Source: Lachnospiraceae bacterium
GTDB taxonomy: Bacteria; Bacillota; Clostridia; Lachnospirales; Lachnospiraceae
Reading direction: 5' to 3'
DNA: 47,949 bases
Assembly: GCA_017553035.1 (NCBI GenBank)
Contig: JAFZNE010000076.1
Coordinates: 1-47,949 of the forward strand
In this document: one piece after another, positions 5,882 through 14,431 of the stretch
Layout: every line of letters begins with the position of its first letter
Position numbering within the stretch: position 1 is the stretch's first letter
Notes under the pieces: generated by a model
What the model saw: the letters and a program-made list of their open reading frames with translations, nothing else
Told to the model about the DNA's origin: nothing
Databases searched by the model: none
Made by a program: the position numbers and the translations under genes

Positions 5882-7873
5882 TTACATATCCTGATCTCCG
5901 ATCACGATCAGATAATCGCGTTCGTCAGGCGTTATCATGTTGTCCTGTGCCGGATTTAATGTAACCTGCCGTCCTGTAGGACTGTTATCAACAAATCCGA
6001 GAACTACCCATCCCCGGTCAAGAGCCGCCATCTTCAGTTCCCTTACACTCACGGTCTTGTTCAGCTGCAGTACTTCTTCAGCCTTAACAAGGAACAGATC
6101 TGTGCCCTCATTGGATAAGAGCTCGTGGAATACCGGGTACAAAGTGGGATCTTCCGCCATCTGGGCAAGTACCATGGATGACAGGTTGTTGGCAACGATG
6201 AAATCTGTGGGATCCGATGCGGAAACCAGTGTTCTGTTCTTCTCACTGAACATTTCCGCAGCGATCGAAAAACTGAGACCCTTATCTTCCCTTAACTGTC
6301 TTAATTTCAGCAGGAGGAGCATATTCTCCATATCATCGCTTTCCCTGTCCTCATCATGGCGGCTCAGCAGGATCACATGTCCGGCATCTTTCATGAGATC
6401 ATAGAGAACTTCAGGATCATCTGTATCCTTATCGCAATAAAATATGGTAATGTCAGTTCTGCCCGTTGAAGAAGCGGTGATCTCTGCTGCTTCTTTTTCC
6501 GATATTCCGGCAAATACCACTTCGGTCTTCTTCTCGGGAAGTTCGCGCAGCACAGTGCCCGTAACCTCATTGCTGCCTATGATAACGACTTTTTCGACTG
6601 TTTCTTCATGTCGTGCGCCTTCTTTTCTATTTGATCCTATGGACCCGCTGTTGTGGTTGTCTTCAGCTGATCTGTTCCGGACATTCTTATCCTGAGTTGT
6701 ATTTTCATCTGATCCGGCAGCAGTTCTTTCTCCGGATTTATTTTTTGACCCTATAACCCCGTCCCCGAGGCTCTTTCCGTCTCCGAGGCTCTTTCCGTCT
6801 CCGGAGTTCCCGGCGATCCGGTATCCTTCTCTGTCTTCCGTAAATAAAAGCACCTTGGCTCCTTTTGCCAGTACCTCTTCCGGGTCCGGAGAAAGGATCA
6901 GTTTTCCGTTTATCTCCATGCCCGCAACAGCTGCGTTTTCGGTGCGTTTCGTGATCTCACGGAAAGTCAGGCCTTCTGCTTCGGGATATTCTTCCAGATA
7001 TAATTCCGATCCCTCAAAGCTCATAACTTCCATAAATGCCTCGGAAAGCCCCGGCTGAGTGCCCGAATGGGCCAGGATCCTGGCAAGGATATCATATGTC
7101 TGAAGCATGATCAGGGAGATCCCGCCTTTAGGGAGCAGATATTTATTCTGAGTAACCGAGGCACTTACCACGGTTGCTGTATTTTCGGACTCTTCGAGTA
7201 CTTTTTTGACCGCAAGAACGGTTTTGACCGCACGATTGTCATCTATCGGGCTGATCACCACCGAATGGCTTTCCGGTATTGACAGGCGGCCCAGTGATGC
7301 CGGATCGCAGATATCGATATTCCTGCAGATTATCTTGATATTTTTCGGAATATCGACATTGTCATGTATCAGGTCTTCCATCTCGTCCCGTTCCATCTCC
7401 TCAGCGATGACCAGCGCGGTTTTATCTTTACCTGCTGCCAGGATCAGCTGCCGGATCAGTTCATATTCTCCGGGAACAAAACCGAGGATTACCTTGTGCC
7501 CCTCTTCAAGGATCCTTGAATTACCCTTTCTGAGTGCGGTGATCTTTTCTTCTATTCCGCTTGAAAATATACCGATAAGTACGCTGGTAACAAGCAGTCC
7601 GATCACCGCAACGATCGCGGTCAGGATGACATATCCGATGCTTCCGTCTTCTGCGGACGGCATCCAGGCGTTGATCACGGTTGCCAGATTGTTCCAGAAT
7701 ACCGGGAAGAAGCCTTCGTCTTCGGAAAAGCCGCCGGCAAGAATGATAACGGCGAAGAGAAGGACAACCAGCAGTGTAGCCACGGTAAGCATTTTGATCA
7801 TGCTTATCGTTCCCTTTGACATCCTGGTGTCGAACCAGTACTTGAAACGTTCCCTGAATCCGGGTTTTTTCAT
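5882..7873 (-). CDS. CASTOR/POLLUX-type ion channel protein
   Basis: A 663-aa protein. Two to three membrane helices at about residues 25-100 are followed by a long cytoplasmic part with two Rossmann-like (RCK/TrkA-N type) regions: the first begins near GHKVILGFVPGEYEL (about 125), the second near VEKVVIIGSNEVTG (about 425). This matches bacterial relatives of plant CASTOR/POLLUX cation channels. I start at the ATG at 7871-7873 after AAAGGAGGATCTCAT. Between the two halves lies a Gly/Ser/Asn/Lys-rich linker (about residues 355-425) containing a repeated GDGKSL unit from an 18-bp tandem duplication. It is a single gene; the ion and ligand are unknown. Confidence 0.75.
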   Translation of the reverse strand: MKKPGFRERFKYWFDTRMSKGTISMIKMLTVATLLVVLLFAVIILAGGFSEDEGFFPVFWNNLATVINAWMPSAEDGSIGYVILTAIVAVIGLLVTSVLIGIFSSGIEEKITALRKGNSRILEEGHKVILGFVPGEYELIRQLILAAGKDKTALVIAEEMERDEMEDLIHDNVDIPKNIKIICRNIDICDPASLGRLSIPESHSVVISPIDDNRAVKTVLAVKKVLEESENTATVVSASVTQNKYLLPKGGISLIMLQTYDILARILAHSGTQPGLSEAFMEVMSFEGSELYLEEYPEAEGLTFREITKRTENAAVAGMEINGKLILSPDPEEVLAKGAKVLLFTEDREGYRIAGNSGDGKSLGDGKSLGDGVIGSKNKSGERTAAGSDENTTQDKNVRNRSAEDNHNSGSIGSNRKEGARHEETVEKVVIIGSNEVTGTVLRELPEKKTEVVFAGISEKEAAEITASSTGRTDITIFYCDKDTDDPEVLYDLMKDAGHVILLSRHDEDRESDDMENMLLLLKLRQLREDKGLSFSIAAEMFSEKNRTLVSASDPTDFIVANNLSSMVLAQMAEDPTLYPVFHELLSNEGTDLFLVKAEEVLQLNKTVSVRELKMAALDRGWVVLGFVDNSPTGRQVTLNPAQDNMITPDERDYLIVIGDQDM
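6768..6803. repeat. 18-bp tandem duplication in the channel linker
   Basis: The unit GAGGCTCTTTCCGTCTCC occurs twice in a row (6768-6785 and 6786-6803). It keeps the frame and encodes the repeated GDGKSL in the low-complexity linker. Confidence 0.9.
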
Positions 7874-8001
7874 ATGAGATCCTCCTTTTTTTGATCGATA
7901 CAATGACTCATATCTAGATAAACTAAACACTTATGGTTATGTACTGTATCGTCAGTAAAATATCATGTGTGTTCATGTTTAAACCTCTGGATTTTCATGC
8001 T

Positions 8002-8025
8002 AAAAAGGAGCCTGTAATGACTCCT
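8002..8025 (-). terminator. Terminator of the parAB operon
   Basis: On the minus strand AGGAG (8025-8021) and CTCCT (8010-8006) form a stem with a 10-nt loop, followed by TTTTA. It lies 85 nt after the DUF3881 gene. The stem is short, so moderate strength. Confidence 0.55.
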
Positions 8026-8109
8026 GATTGTTACTTTTTGATTGTGTATTGGGGTACTTGATCAATACTATTCGCTTATGAACTTTTTTATTCAGAAAGA
8101 ATAATTGAT

Positions 8110-8991
8110 CTACCCGTTTGTTTTGATCAGTTTACCCTGAAGCCAGACATTCCCGCGAAATCTTCTTCCGACTTCCGGTTCGCCCAAAAGATCTGCGCAA
8201 TTGATGCAGACATCCATTTTGATCTCATTACATTCAACCTGCAGGACCCACATTTTTTCGCTTGTCTGGACATTTGTTTCGGAACTGACAGACAGAATGT
8301 TGCCCATAATACTGTACATTTCGGATTCCGATCCACTCGGGGTAATGCTTGTATCCACGATCGAGAGCAGATCTTCATTTTTGATACGCATGGAAACCTT
8401 TGCATAATTGTCGATCTCGTTGATCGTGAGATTTTCTATTGCTTCAACATTTCCTTTTTTAGCTTCGGCAATAAGCTTATTTTTTTTGGTCTGTTCCTTT
8501 TTCAGCTTGACCTGTTCTTCCGCATAACTGAAGGTCGGAAGGATTATCTTTCCGGATTCTGCAAGCGCTCCGAAGCGAACAGCCTGATCAGATACCATTT
8601 TGACTTCGCCGAACTGGTTATAATAATCCGCGACATTCTGCAGATAGAAGATCAGACAGATCCCAAGCCTGTAATCATCGCACATTCCGGTGTATCCGTC
8701 AGTGTCGATCTTCTTGTTGATATATATCTCTTCTTCGGTATTATCCACCGGTGCTTTAATATACGGAAAATAGTGGCTGAAATGGAACTTTCCCTCGTGA
8801 TCCTCTTCTCCTACGACTTTGATCCCGCATGAAGAAGAAGTAGGCATCTCATATTCAATATATGTATTGCCTTCTTTTCTTGTATACTTGTCTACATCAG
8901 CGGCTTTGGAGATCACATTTACTATCATGTCCTCAACATCCTTCTGGGATTTGAGGTTTCCAAAACCGATCGCTTTTAAAAATGTATTCAT
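8110..8991 (-). CDS. DUF3881 family protein
   Basis: A 293-aa soluble protein beginning MNTFLKAIGFGNL, the hallmark start of the DUF3881 family of Lachnospiraceae. The function is unknown. There is a lysine-rich charged stretch around residues 160-180 (VKLKKEQTKKNK) and a mixed alpha/beta look elsewhere. It is the last gene of the parA-parB-DUF4446 run, only 8 nt after DUF4446, so it is probably co-transcribed with the partition genes. The link to partition is positional only. Confidence 0.7.
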   Translation of the reverse strand: MNTFLKAIGFGNLKSQKDVEDMIVNVISKAADVDKYTRKEGNTYIEYEMPTSSSCGIKVVGEEDHEGKFHFSHYFPYIKAPVDNTEEEIYINKKIDTDGYTGMCDDYRLGICLIFYLQNVADYYNQFGEVKMVSDQAVRFGALAESGKIILPTFSYAEEQVKLKKEQTKKNKLIAEAKKGNVEAIENLTINEIDNYAKVSMRIKNEDLLSIVDTSITPSGSESEMYSIMGNILSVSSETNVQTSEKMWVLQVECNEIKMDVCINCADLLGEPEVGRRFRGNVWLQGKLIKTNG

Positions 8992-8999
8992 AATATTCC

Positions 9000-9515
9000 T
9001 TAATCGTCTAATGCGCTTTTTCTGCTTTTTGCCTGAGTAAGAGCCTTCTTCTCATCTTCGCTCAGCAGAACATACGATTCACCTTTGATTATCTCTTTAA
9101 CATATACATAGCAGCCTTCATTGTTGCTGTGAACGGAAGTCAGGATATATCCGTCATTATTGTCGGTAAGCATGCACAACGAGAAGCTGAGTTTACCGCC
9201 CATTTCCTTGAATGCATCATATTTTACAATGCTGAACTTCTGGAAAGTGAACTTCATGCTCTTGGCGATCTCTTCAATGTTGATCGAATTGAATTCATTC
9301 TGTTCCTTGATCTTGTCGATCTCGCTGAACTTATCCAGTATTGCTGTTTCCAGATCTTTTCCGTCTTTTCCCTGCATGAAAGTATCATAATTTTCTTTAT
9401 ACTTTTTGAATTTATTCATCAGAAGCAGATACAATATGATCATAATTACTACGGCAACGGCCAGTCCTATCACAATGTAGCTGGCATCGATTCCCCAATT
9501 TTCAAATAATCCCAT
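9000..9515 (-). CDS. DUF4446 family membrane protein
   Basis: A 171-aa protein: one N-terminal membrane helix (about residues 12-33), then a charged helical region (KKYKENYDTFMQGKDGKDLE) and a compact C-terminal domain with SIVKYDAFKEMGGKLSFSLCMLTDNNDGY. These are features of DUF4446, which commonly follows parB in Clostridia. AAAGGTGG precedes the start. Function unknown; a membrane partner of the partition system is a guess from context. The 124-nt gap to parB is pyrimidine-rich on the plus strand. Confidence 0.8.
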   Translation of the reverse strand: MGLFENWGIDASYIVIGLAVAVVIMIILYLLLMNKFKKYKENYDTFMQGKDGKDLETAILDKFSEIDKIKEQNEFNSINIEEIAKSMKFTFQKFSIVKYDAFKEMGGKLSFSLCMLTDNNDGYILTSVHSNNEGCYVYVKEIIKGESYVLLSEDEKKALTQAKSRKSALDD

Positions 9516-9639
9516 TTACAATGTTCCACCTTTCTTTTTGTTTCACTTTGTTTCATTTTATCTGGTTTTTAATTATTTCTTTTCATTTCTTTACTATTTG
9601 TTTGTTTGTATTTCGTCTGTTTCTTGTAAATATTGTTTG

Positions 9640-10551
9640 TTATTTGGATATCATTTTGAAGATCTTTTCAAATTCTTCAGCTGATTTATAAGGAATGATG
9701 ATCTTTCCGCTGTTCTCGCCCTTAAGCTTTACTTCTACCTTGGTACCGGTTATGGCGATAAGCTTCTTCTCATATTCTTTGTAATCCGCCTGGTTCTTAA
9801 TCTCCTTTTTCCTGGAAGTCTGTTTCTTGGCCGGATTCTCATAATCACGTACCAGTTTTTCAACTTCTCTTACCGACAGATTCTCTTCTATTACTTTTTG
9901 AGCCGCATCGAACTGATGTTCTTTATCTTCGATCGCCAAAAGGCTTCTCGCATGTCCGCTGGTTATCTTTCCGTCGATCAGCATTTCCTGAACACGCTCG
10001 TCAAGCTTTAACAGACGAAGGGAATTGGTGATCGTAACTCTCTTTTTGGATACTCGTTCTGCGACTTCTTCCTGTCTGAGATTATGCTCGTCGATCAGGC
10101 TCTTGTATGCCAGCGCTTCTTCGATAGGATTCAGGTCTTCTCTCTGGATATTTTCGATAAGAGCGATCTCCACGATCTCTCTGTCTGTATATTCACCTAT
10201 TACTACCGGAACTTCTTTCAACTTTGCCAGTCTTGCTGCGCGCCATCTGCGTTCACCCGCGATTATCTGGTATCTGTTTCCGACCTTCGAAACAACCAGT
10301 GGCTCGATTATTCCGTGTTCCTTTATAGATTCGGCAAGTTCCTCTAGCTTCTCATCGTCAAATTTTTTTCTGGGCTGTTTACGGTTGGGATCGATCTGGT
10401 TAATACTTACCATGACCAAACCATTGCCGGATTCTGTTGAACCTTTTTCTGCCTTTTCAATATTGATCTTGTTGTCTTCAAAAAGACTGTTCAATCCTCT
10501 GCCGAGTGCTTTCTTTTTATTGACTGTTTTGTTATTGGTTTTACCGGGCAT
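9640..10551 (-). CDS. parB: Chromosome-partition protein ParB (Spo0J)
   Basis: A 303-aa CTP-dependent DNA clamp that loads at parS sites and brings SMC and ParA to the origin. The N-terminal LGRGLNSLF helix (residues 16-24) is the ParA-activating tail. The CTP-binding box GERRWRA is at 99-105, ENIQREDLNPIEEA at 133-146, and the helix-turn-helix at 157-182 (LRQEEVAERVSKKRVTITN). The C-terminal dimer domain is at 255-303. Two perfect parS sites lie 1.5 kb upstream. Complete and normal in length. Confidence 0.97.
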   Translation of the reverse strand: MPGKTNNKTVNKKKALGRGLNSLFEDNKINIEKAEKGSTESGNGLVMVSINQIDPNRKQPRKKFDDEKLEELAESIKEHGIIEPLVVSKVGNRYQIIAGERRWRAARLAKLKEVPVVIGEYTDREIVEIALIENIQREDLNPIEEALAYKSLIDEHNLRQEEVAERVSKKRVTITNSLRLLKLDERVQEMLIDGKITSGHARSLLAIEDKEHQFDAAQKVIEENLSVREVEKLVRDYENPAKKQTSRKKEIKNQADYKEYEKKLIAITGTKVEVKLKGENSGKIIIPYKSAEEFEKIFKMISK

Positions 10552-10678
10552 TTCTTATATGACCTCCATATATATTTCCTAGATTAATCTGTTTACTTAA
10601 TTTTTGTATTTATTATTACTTACTTTATACTTTGAAAGAGATTATTCTCTTCTTAATTTTCACATATTCTTTTTTTCG

Positions 10679-11545
10679 TCATTTATTATTGCTTGTCTTT
10701 GTGCTCTTTTTCGTAGCAGAAGTTTTTCTCTTTCTTTTTGGTTTCGTCACGGCCGGAGTCTTTTTCTTGTCTTTGTTCATTATCTCAAGAGCAAGAGAAT
10801 CATACGCCAATGCTCCGTTAGACTTTGGATCGTATATGCTTATGGGCTGTCCGAAACTCGGAGCTTCTGCAAGCTTTACATTTCTCGGAATGATCGAATT
10901 AAAGATCTTTTCTTTTATGCCTTGTTTTACGCTCGTAACAACATCCTGTGAAAGATTTGTCCTTGAGTCAAACATCGTAAACAGGATACCTTCAACTTTG
11001 AGTTCGGAATTGAGTCTCAGCCTTGTAAGATTGATCGTCTGCATGAGCTGAGTCAATCCTTCCATTGCATAGAACTCACATTGTATAGGTATGATAACCG
11101 AATCAGCTGCAGCAAGCGCATTGATCGTAAGAACTGTCAAAGACGGAGGACAGTCGATTATAATAAAATCATAATCGCCTTTTATTCCCTGCAGCTTTTC
11201 CCGTAAAATGAAATTTCTGCCATCTACATTATTAAGATCTGATTCAGCTGCGGAAAGGTTCACTTCAGAAGGTATGATCCTCATCGTGATCTCTTCCGAT
11301 AATTTTAGATCCTGTATGCAGTCTTCCACTGTTGCATCGGTTGTCATCAGATCATAAGATGTATAGTTTTCTTCTTCTTTGACTTTGGACTTCACTCCCA
11401 GACCGCTCGTTGCATTCCCCTGCGGGTCACAATCAACCACAAGAACTTTGGCACCGAACATCGCCAGAGCTGCTGACAGATTAATAGTCGTAGTCGTTTT
11501 GCCAACTCCGCCTTTTTGGTTTGCTATTGCAATTATCCTGCCCAT
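10679..11545 (-). CDS. parA: Chromosome-partition ATPase ParA (Soj)
   Basis: A 288-aa ParA/MinD-type ATPase that moves and regulates ParB-bound origins and modulates DnaA in relatives. The deviant Walker A KGGVGKTTTTINL starts at residue 11, DCDPQGN is near 40, and FIIIDCPPSL near 128. The core ends around residue 257. A further 30 residues form a Lys/Arg/Thr/Ser-rich tail (KPKRKRKTSATKKSTKT) not needed for the fold, perhaps adding DNA affinity. The start follows AAAGGAGAAT. 127 nt separate it from parB. Confidence 0.96.
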   Translation of the reverse strand: MGRIIAIANQKGGVGKTTTTINLSAALAMFGAKVLVVDCDPQGNATSGLGVKSKVKEEENYTSYDLMTTDATVEDCIQDLKLSEEITMRIIPSEVNLSAAESDLNNVDGRNFILREKLQGIKGDYDFIIIDCPPSLTVLTINALAAADSVIIPIQCEFYAMEGLTQLMQTINLTRLRLNSELKVEGILFTMFDSRTNLSQDVVTSVKQGIKEKIFNSIIPRNVKLAEAPSFGQPISIYDPKSNGALAYDSLALEIMNKDKKKTPAVTKPKRKRKTSATKKSTKTSNNK

Positions 11546-11648
11546 TGCATTCTCCTTTTTCTTTATCTTTATTTCAGAGATATTATTAATTTTAATTGAA
11601 CTTCTTATCTCTTCTATATTTTATATGCACTTATTTTGTCATTCACTT

Positions 11649-11879
11649 TTATTCGCAGGAATAACCCGGCTTCTTATAAAGATACTTCTCATCCGGAACT
11701 ATCTGTTTATCCCAGACCTTTTCTTTCCAGTCTGCTTGATCTATTTCCTTAATTGCTATTGAAACGCTTGAGATATTGCATCCCATAGTCTCGGCAATTG
11801 CGTCAGCAACTTTTTCTGCGCATAATTGTTTCTGTTCTTCCGTTCTTCCCGGATAGCATTGTATTTCAACATGCGGCAT
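11649..11879 (-). CDS. 4-oxalocrotonate tautomerase-family protein
   Basis: A 76-aa protein with the catalytic proline directly after the start Met (MPHVEIQCYPGRTEEQK), as in 4-OT and PptA-type tautomerases, where Pro is the general base. The C-terminal DEKYLYKKPGY tail matches the PptA-like subgroup. The normal length is 60-80 aa. AAAGGAGGAAAAAT precedes the start. It is the first gene after the parS region and may be transcribed into parA. The substrate cannot be told. Confidence 0.85.
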   Translation of the reverse strand: MPHVEIQCYPGRTEEQKQLCAEKVADAIAETMGCNISSVSIAIKEIDQADWKEKVWDKQIVPDEKYLYKKPGYSCE

Positions 11880-12033
11880 ATTATTTTTCCTCCTTTATTA
11901 TTTTACATCTTTAAACGTCCTTATTTGAACAATTATATATGCCTCTTTTCTCTTTTGATTTATTTTGATATATTATATTCTTATCTGTCCGAATCCATTA
12001 TGAAAGAAATGATAAGCTGTTATTTAGTTAAAA

Positions 12034-12049
12034 TGTTTCACGTGAAACA
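12034..12049. promoter_or_regulatory. parS site 1
   Basis: TGTTTCACGTGAAACA, a perfect 16-bp parS palindrome recognised by ParB in Firmicutes. It lies 1.5 kb from parB and about 11 kb from dnaA. It sits in the 323-nt gap between the tautomerase gene and rsmG, which otherwise holds AT-rich sequence in which I can place no convincing promoter. Confidence 0.97.
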
Positions 12050-12081
12050 TCAGTGGGTTGTTATTAGTCTGACCGACCCAA

Positions 12082-12097
12082 TGTTTCACGTGAAACA
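12082..12097. promoter_or_regulatory. parS site 2, inside a 30-bp palindrome
   Basis: A second perfect TGTTTCACGTGAAACA, 48 bp from site 1. Here the symmetry extends on both sides to 12075-12104, giving arms of 15 nt (GACCCAATGTTTCAC on the left). Confidence 0.97.
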
Positions 12098-12202
12098 TTG
12101 GGTCTCTGATTTCGGATTAGAATCCAACAAAAAGATAATACTAGGATTATTTAATATTGTCAATATTTACAGAGGTGATTGTTCAAAAATTCCGTTGAAT
12201 TT

Positions 12203-12940
12203 TTAATGTAATGGATTTGTAGAAGGTTTGTTTCCACTTCTCGGATATTTACCGGGAGTAGATGATACTTTTTCTATCTCAATAATAGTCCTGTCATAAT
12301 CTGTTCCGGAAATGTTAATATCGATCTTATTTCTTATAGATCCGCCCAGGATTTTTATTGCGGCCTTTGCCTCATCCGTTTCTTCCTGTGCTTTGCTTCC
12401 TTTATAAGAGTAAAACTTTCCGCCAACCTTTACATAAGGAAGAACATATTCTACAAGGGTAGTCAGATTCGAAACCGCCCTGCTCACTGCCATGGTGTAT
12501 TGTTCACGATGTTCCGGTTTCCGGGCAAGATCTTCCGCCCGGGAATGAATGGTCCTGATATTTTTTAACTCAAGAGTATTGATCACTTCATCAAGAAATA
12601 TTATCCGCTTGTTCAGAGAATCGACAAGTGTCATTTCCAATTCCGGACACATTATCTTTATAGGGATCCCCGGAAAACCTGCGCCGGTGCCAATATCGAT
12701 GATCTTCCCGGTTCCTGTCATTTTACTACCCGAATCATTATTCAGATATTTTACCAGGATAGCGCTGTCAATGAAATGCTTTATCACTACATCATTGAAT
12801 TCCGTTATCGCGGTAAGATTGACCACCTTATTCTTTTCTACGAGCATAGAATAATACTTATAAAACTGTTCTGCCTGATATTCATTGATCTCAAGCCCAT
12901 TTGCAGAAAATTCACTGATGATATATTCTATTTCCCTCAT
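12203..12940 (-). CDS. rsmG: 16S rRNA (guanine-527 N7) methyltransferase RsmG
   Basis: A 245-aa SAM-dependent methyltransferase that modifies G527 of 16S rRNA (also called GidB; loss gives low-level streptomycin resistance). NLTAITEFNDVVIKHFIDS near residues 41-60 and the SAM loop IDIGTGAGFPGIPIK near 81-95 are typical, as is MAVSRAVSNL near 150. The start has GGAGAA. The C-terminal tail (SSTPGKYPRSGNKPSTNPL) is the usual end. It sits between mnmG and parA, as in many Firmicutes, though separated from mnmG by two inserted genes. Confidence 0.96.
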   Translation of the reverse strand: MREIEYIISEFSANGLEINEYQAEQFYKYYSMLVEKNKVVNLTAITEFNDVVIKHFIDSAILVKYLNNDSGSKMTGTGKIIDIGTGAGFPGIPIKIMCPELEMTLVDSLNKRIIFLDEVINTLELKNIRTIHSRAEDLARKPEHREQYTMAVSRAVSNLTTLVEYVLPYVKVGGKFYSYKGSKAQEETDEAKAAIKILGGSIRNKIDINISGTDYDRTIIEIEKVSSTPGKYPRSGNKPSTNPLH

Positions 12941-13062
12941 CTAAGTTCTCCATTTAATAGTATTATTCCTTTTTCGAAATCATCTTTGCTTCTCTTGACT
13001 GTGTTAGGAAAACTCTGATTAATGATTTAATCATTGCTTCCTTAAAAAAAAACATCATCTAC

Positions 13063-13464
13063 TTACAATTTAAATCCTGTCCCCACAAACAGGGCGACGT
13101 CCCTGCCGGTCTCATCCGATACATCTACATTGATAATAGTCGAACTTCTGCCGCTTTTTCTGCAGGTTGCTTTGGCAAAAAGCTTCTCACCCTTCGGAGC
13201 ACCGAGATAATTAATGCTCACCTGCTGGGCAACCGTCGGATTGTGGATGATCCCGTTGGCCAATACCGCAAAGGCAAAATCGGCAAGTGTGAATATTACT
13301 CCGCCCATGATCCCGCCGTTGGCATTTTTATGTCCGGGTCCGAGAACGACGCTGCAGATCACATGATCCTCAGCTACTTCATCGATTACCATACCGTTAT
13401 CGGTTGCAAATCTATCATTTCTGAAAAATTCCCTCATCTCTTCCAGATTCTTAACATTTCCCAT
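13063..13464 (-). CDS. PaaI-family hotdog thioesterase
   Basis: A 133-aa single hotdog domain. The HKNANGGIMGGVIFTLADFAFA segment (about residues 45-66) carries the catalytic loop and the central helix of the PaaI family, which hydrolyses acyl-CoA thioesters. VAQQVSINYLGAPKGEKLFAKA is the central strand region. Length is as in the family. It lies between rsmG and the TIM-barrel gene, which may form one transcription unit with it. The acyl substrate is unknown. Confidence 0.85.
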   Translation of the reverse strand: MGNVKNLEEMREFFRNDRFATDNGMVIDEVAEDHVICSVVLGPGHKNANGGIMGGVIFTLADFAFAVLANGIIHNPTVAQQVSINYLGAPKGEKLFAKATCRKSGRSSTIINVDVSDETGRDVALFVGTGFKL

Positions 13465-13505
13465 TTCAAACCTCCCTCAAAAAAAGAACACCGATCGGCG
13501 ATTGA

Positions 13506-14330
13506 TCAGGACCGCAGATATTTCCTGATAGCCGCGATACTTCTGTTCATGCGATCAAAATCGATATATCCGGTTTTATCAAATGAAGTAGATTCGATCG
13601 TAAAATCTCCTTCATAGTTGATTTCCTGTTTCTCGAGAAAATCGAACAGCTTGTTAAAATCGATCTGTCCTTCACCGATATGCAGCGTTTTTAAACAAGA
13701 CCAGTCCATGACTGCGCCTTTATAGTCATTGATATGCATATGCACAATATGGTTCATGATCTCCCGGTTTTCCTCAAGATACATGCTGTTCATCTGTCCG
13801 TGGAATTCCGCCATTTTCGTATCAAATGTAAATGAAATATCGGGATACCGGGAGAGGAGCTGTGATAAATGCATCATCGGATCTGCAACATTGCATACTA
13901 CATTTTCGACAGTCAGGATCAGTCCGTACCTATCTGCAATGTCCCGTAATGCCGCATAAACCCCGGCATTGTGAGGAAAGTCCTTATCCGAATGTTCTCC
14001 GTTCCACAAGTGTAGTACAAGCAATTTCGATCCGATCTTTTGTGCCAGTTTACAGTTGGCCTCGAACAGTTCAAGGGCTTTTTCGGTATCTCCGGTCTCA
14101 TTCCGGCTCACACATTCACCGACACCTTTTTCGATATGAAATGCAGGAAAGGGTTTCGATATACTTAACAGATATCCGGCAACCTCGTCAATCCTGCCAT
14201 ACCAGTCATCATACATCATAAACTCGAAGCCGTCACAATCCAGCTTTTCCGCGCATTCCCCAAGAAGCCGGAAGTTCCTGCCGTTAGGCCGCCCGATAAG
14301 CGCTCCGGTAGAACACAGTATTCTGTTCAT
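13506..14330 (-). CDS. Sugar phosphate isomerase/epimerase-like TIM barrel
   Basis: A 274-aa xylose-isomerase-like (AP endonuclease 2 superfamily) barrel. Probable metal ligands are Glu in TVENVV, Asp in FTFDTKMAEFHGQ, His in VHMHINDY, and Glu in FTIEST near the end. I start at the ATG at 14328-14330, 8 nt after GGGAAAGG. An in-frame ATG six codons upstream is also possible. It is inserted between mnmG and rsmG with the thioesterase. The substrate is unknown; a sugar or endonuclease role cannot be separated by sequence. Confidence 0.75.
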   Translation of the reverse strand: MNRILCSTGALIGRPNGRNFRLLGECAEKLDCDGFEFMMYDDWYGRIDEVAGYLLSISKPFPAFHIEKGVGECVSRNETGDTEKALELFEANCKLAQKIGSKLLVLHLWNGEHSDKDFPHNAGVYAALRDIADRYGLILTVENVVCNVADPMMHLSQLLSRYPDISFTFDTKMAEFHGQMNSMYLEENREIMNHIVHMHINDYKGAVMDWSCLKTLHIGEGQIDFNKLFDFLEKQEINYEGDFTIESTSFDKTGYIDFDRMNRSIAAIRKYLRS

Positions 14331-14431
14331 AATATAAACCTTTCCCATCCTTTTCCCTGACGAACGGTATTACCTGTCTTTATTTTGAACCGAGCCGGTG
14401 TTTCAATGAATCCTATACCGATACCGTATAG

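Noticed and set aside
9539-9546. TGTTTCAC, half of a parS site, upstream of DUF4446
   Set aside because: Only half of the palindrome is present; the region is simple pyrimidine-rich sequence in which such a match is likely by chance.
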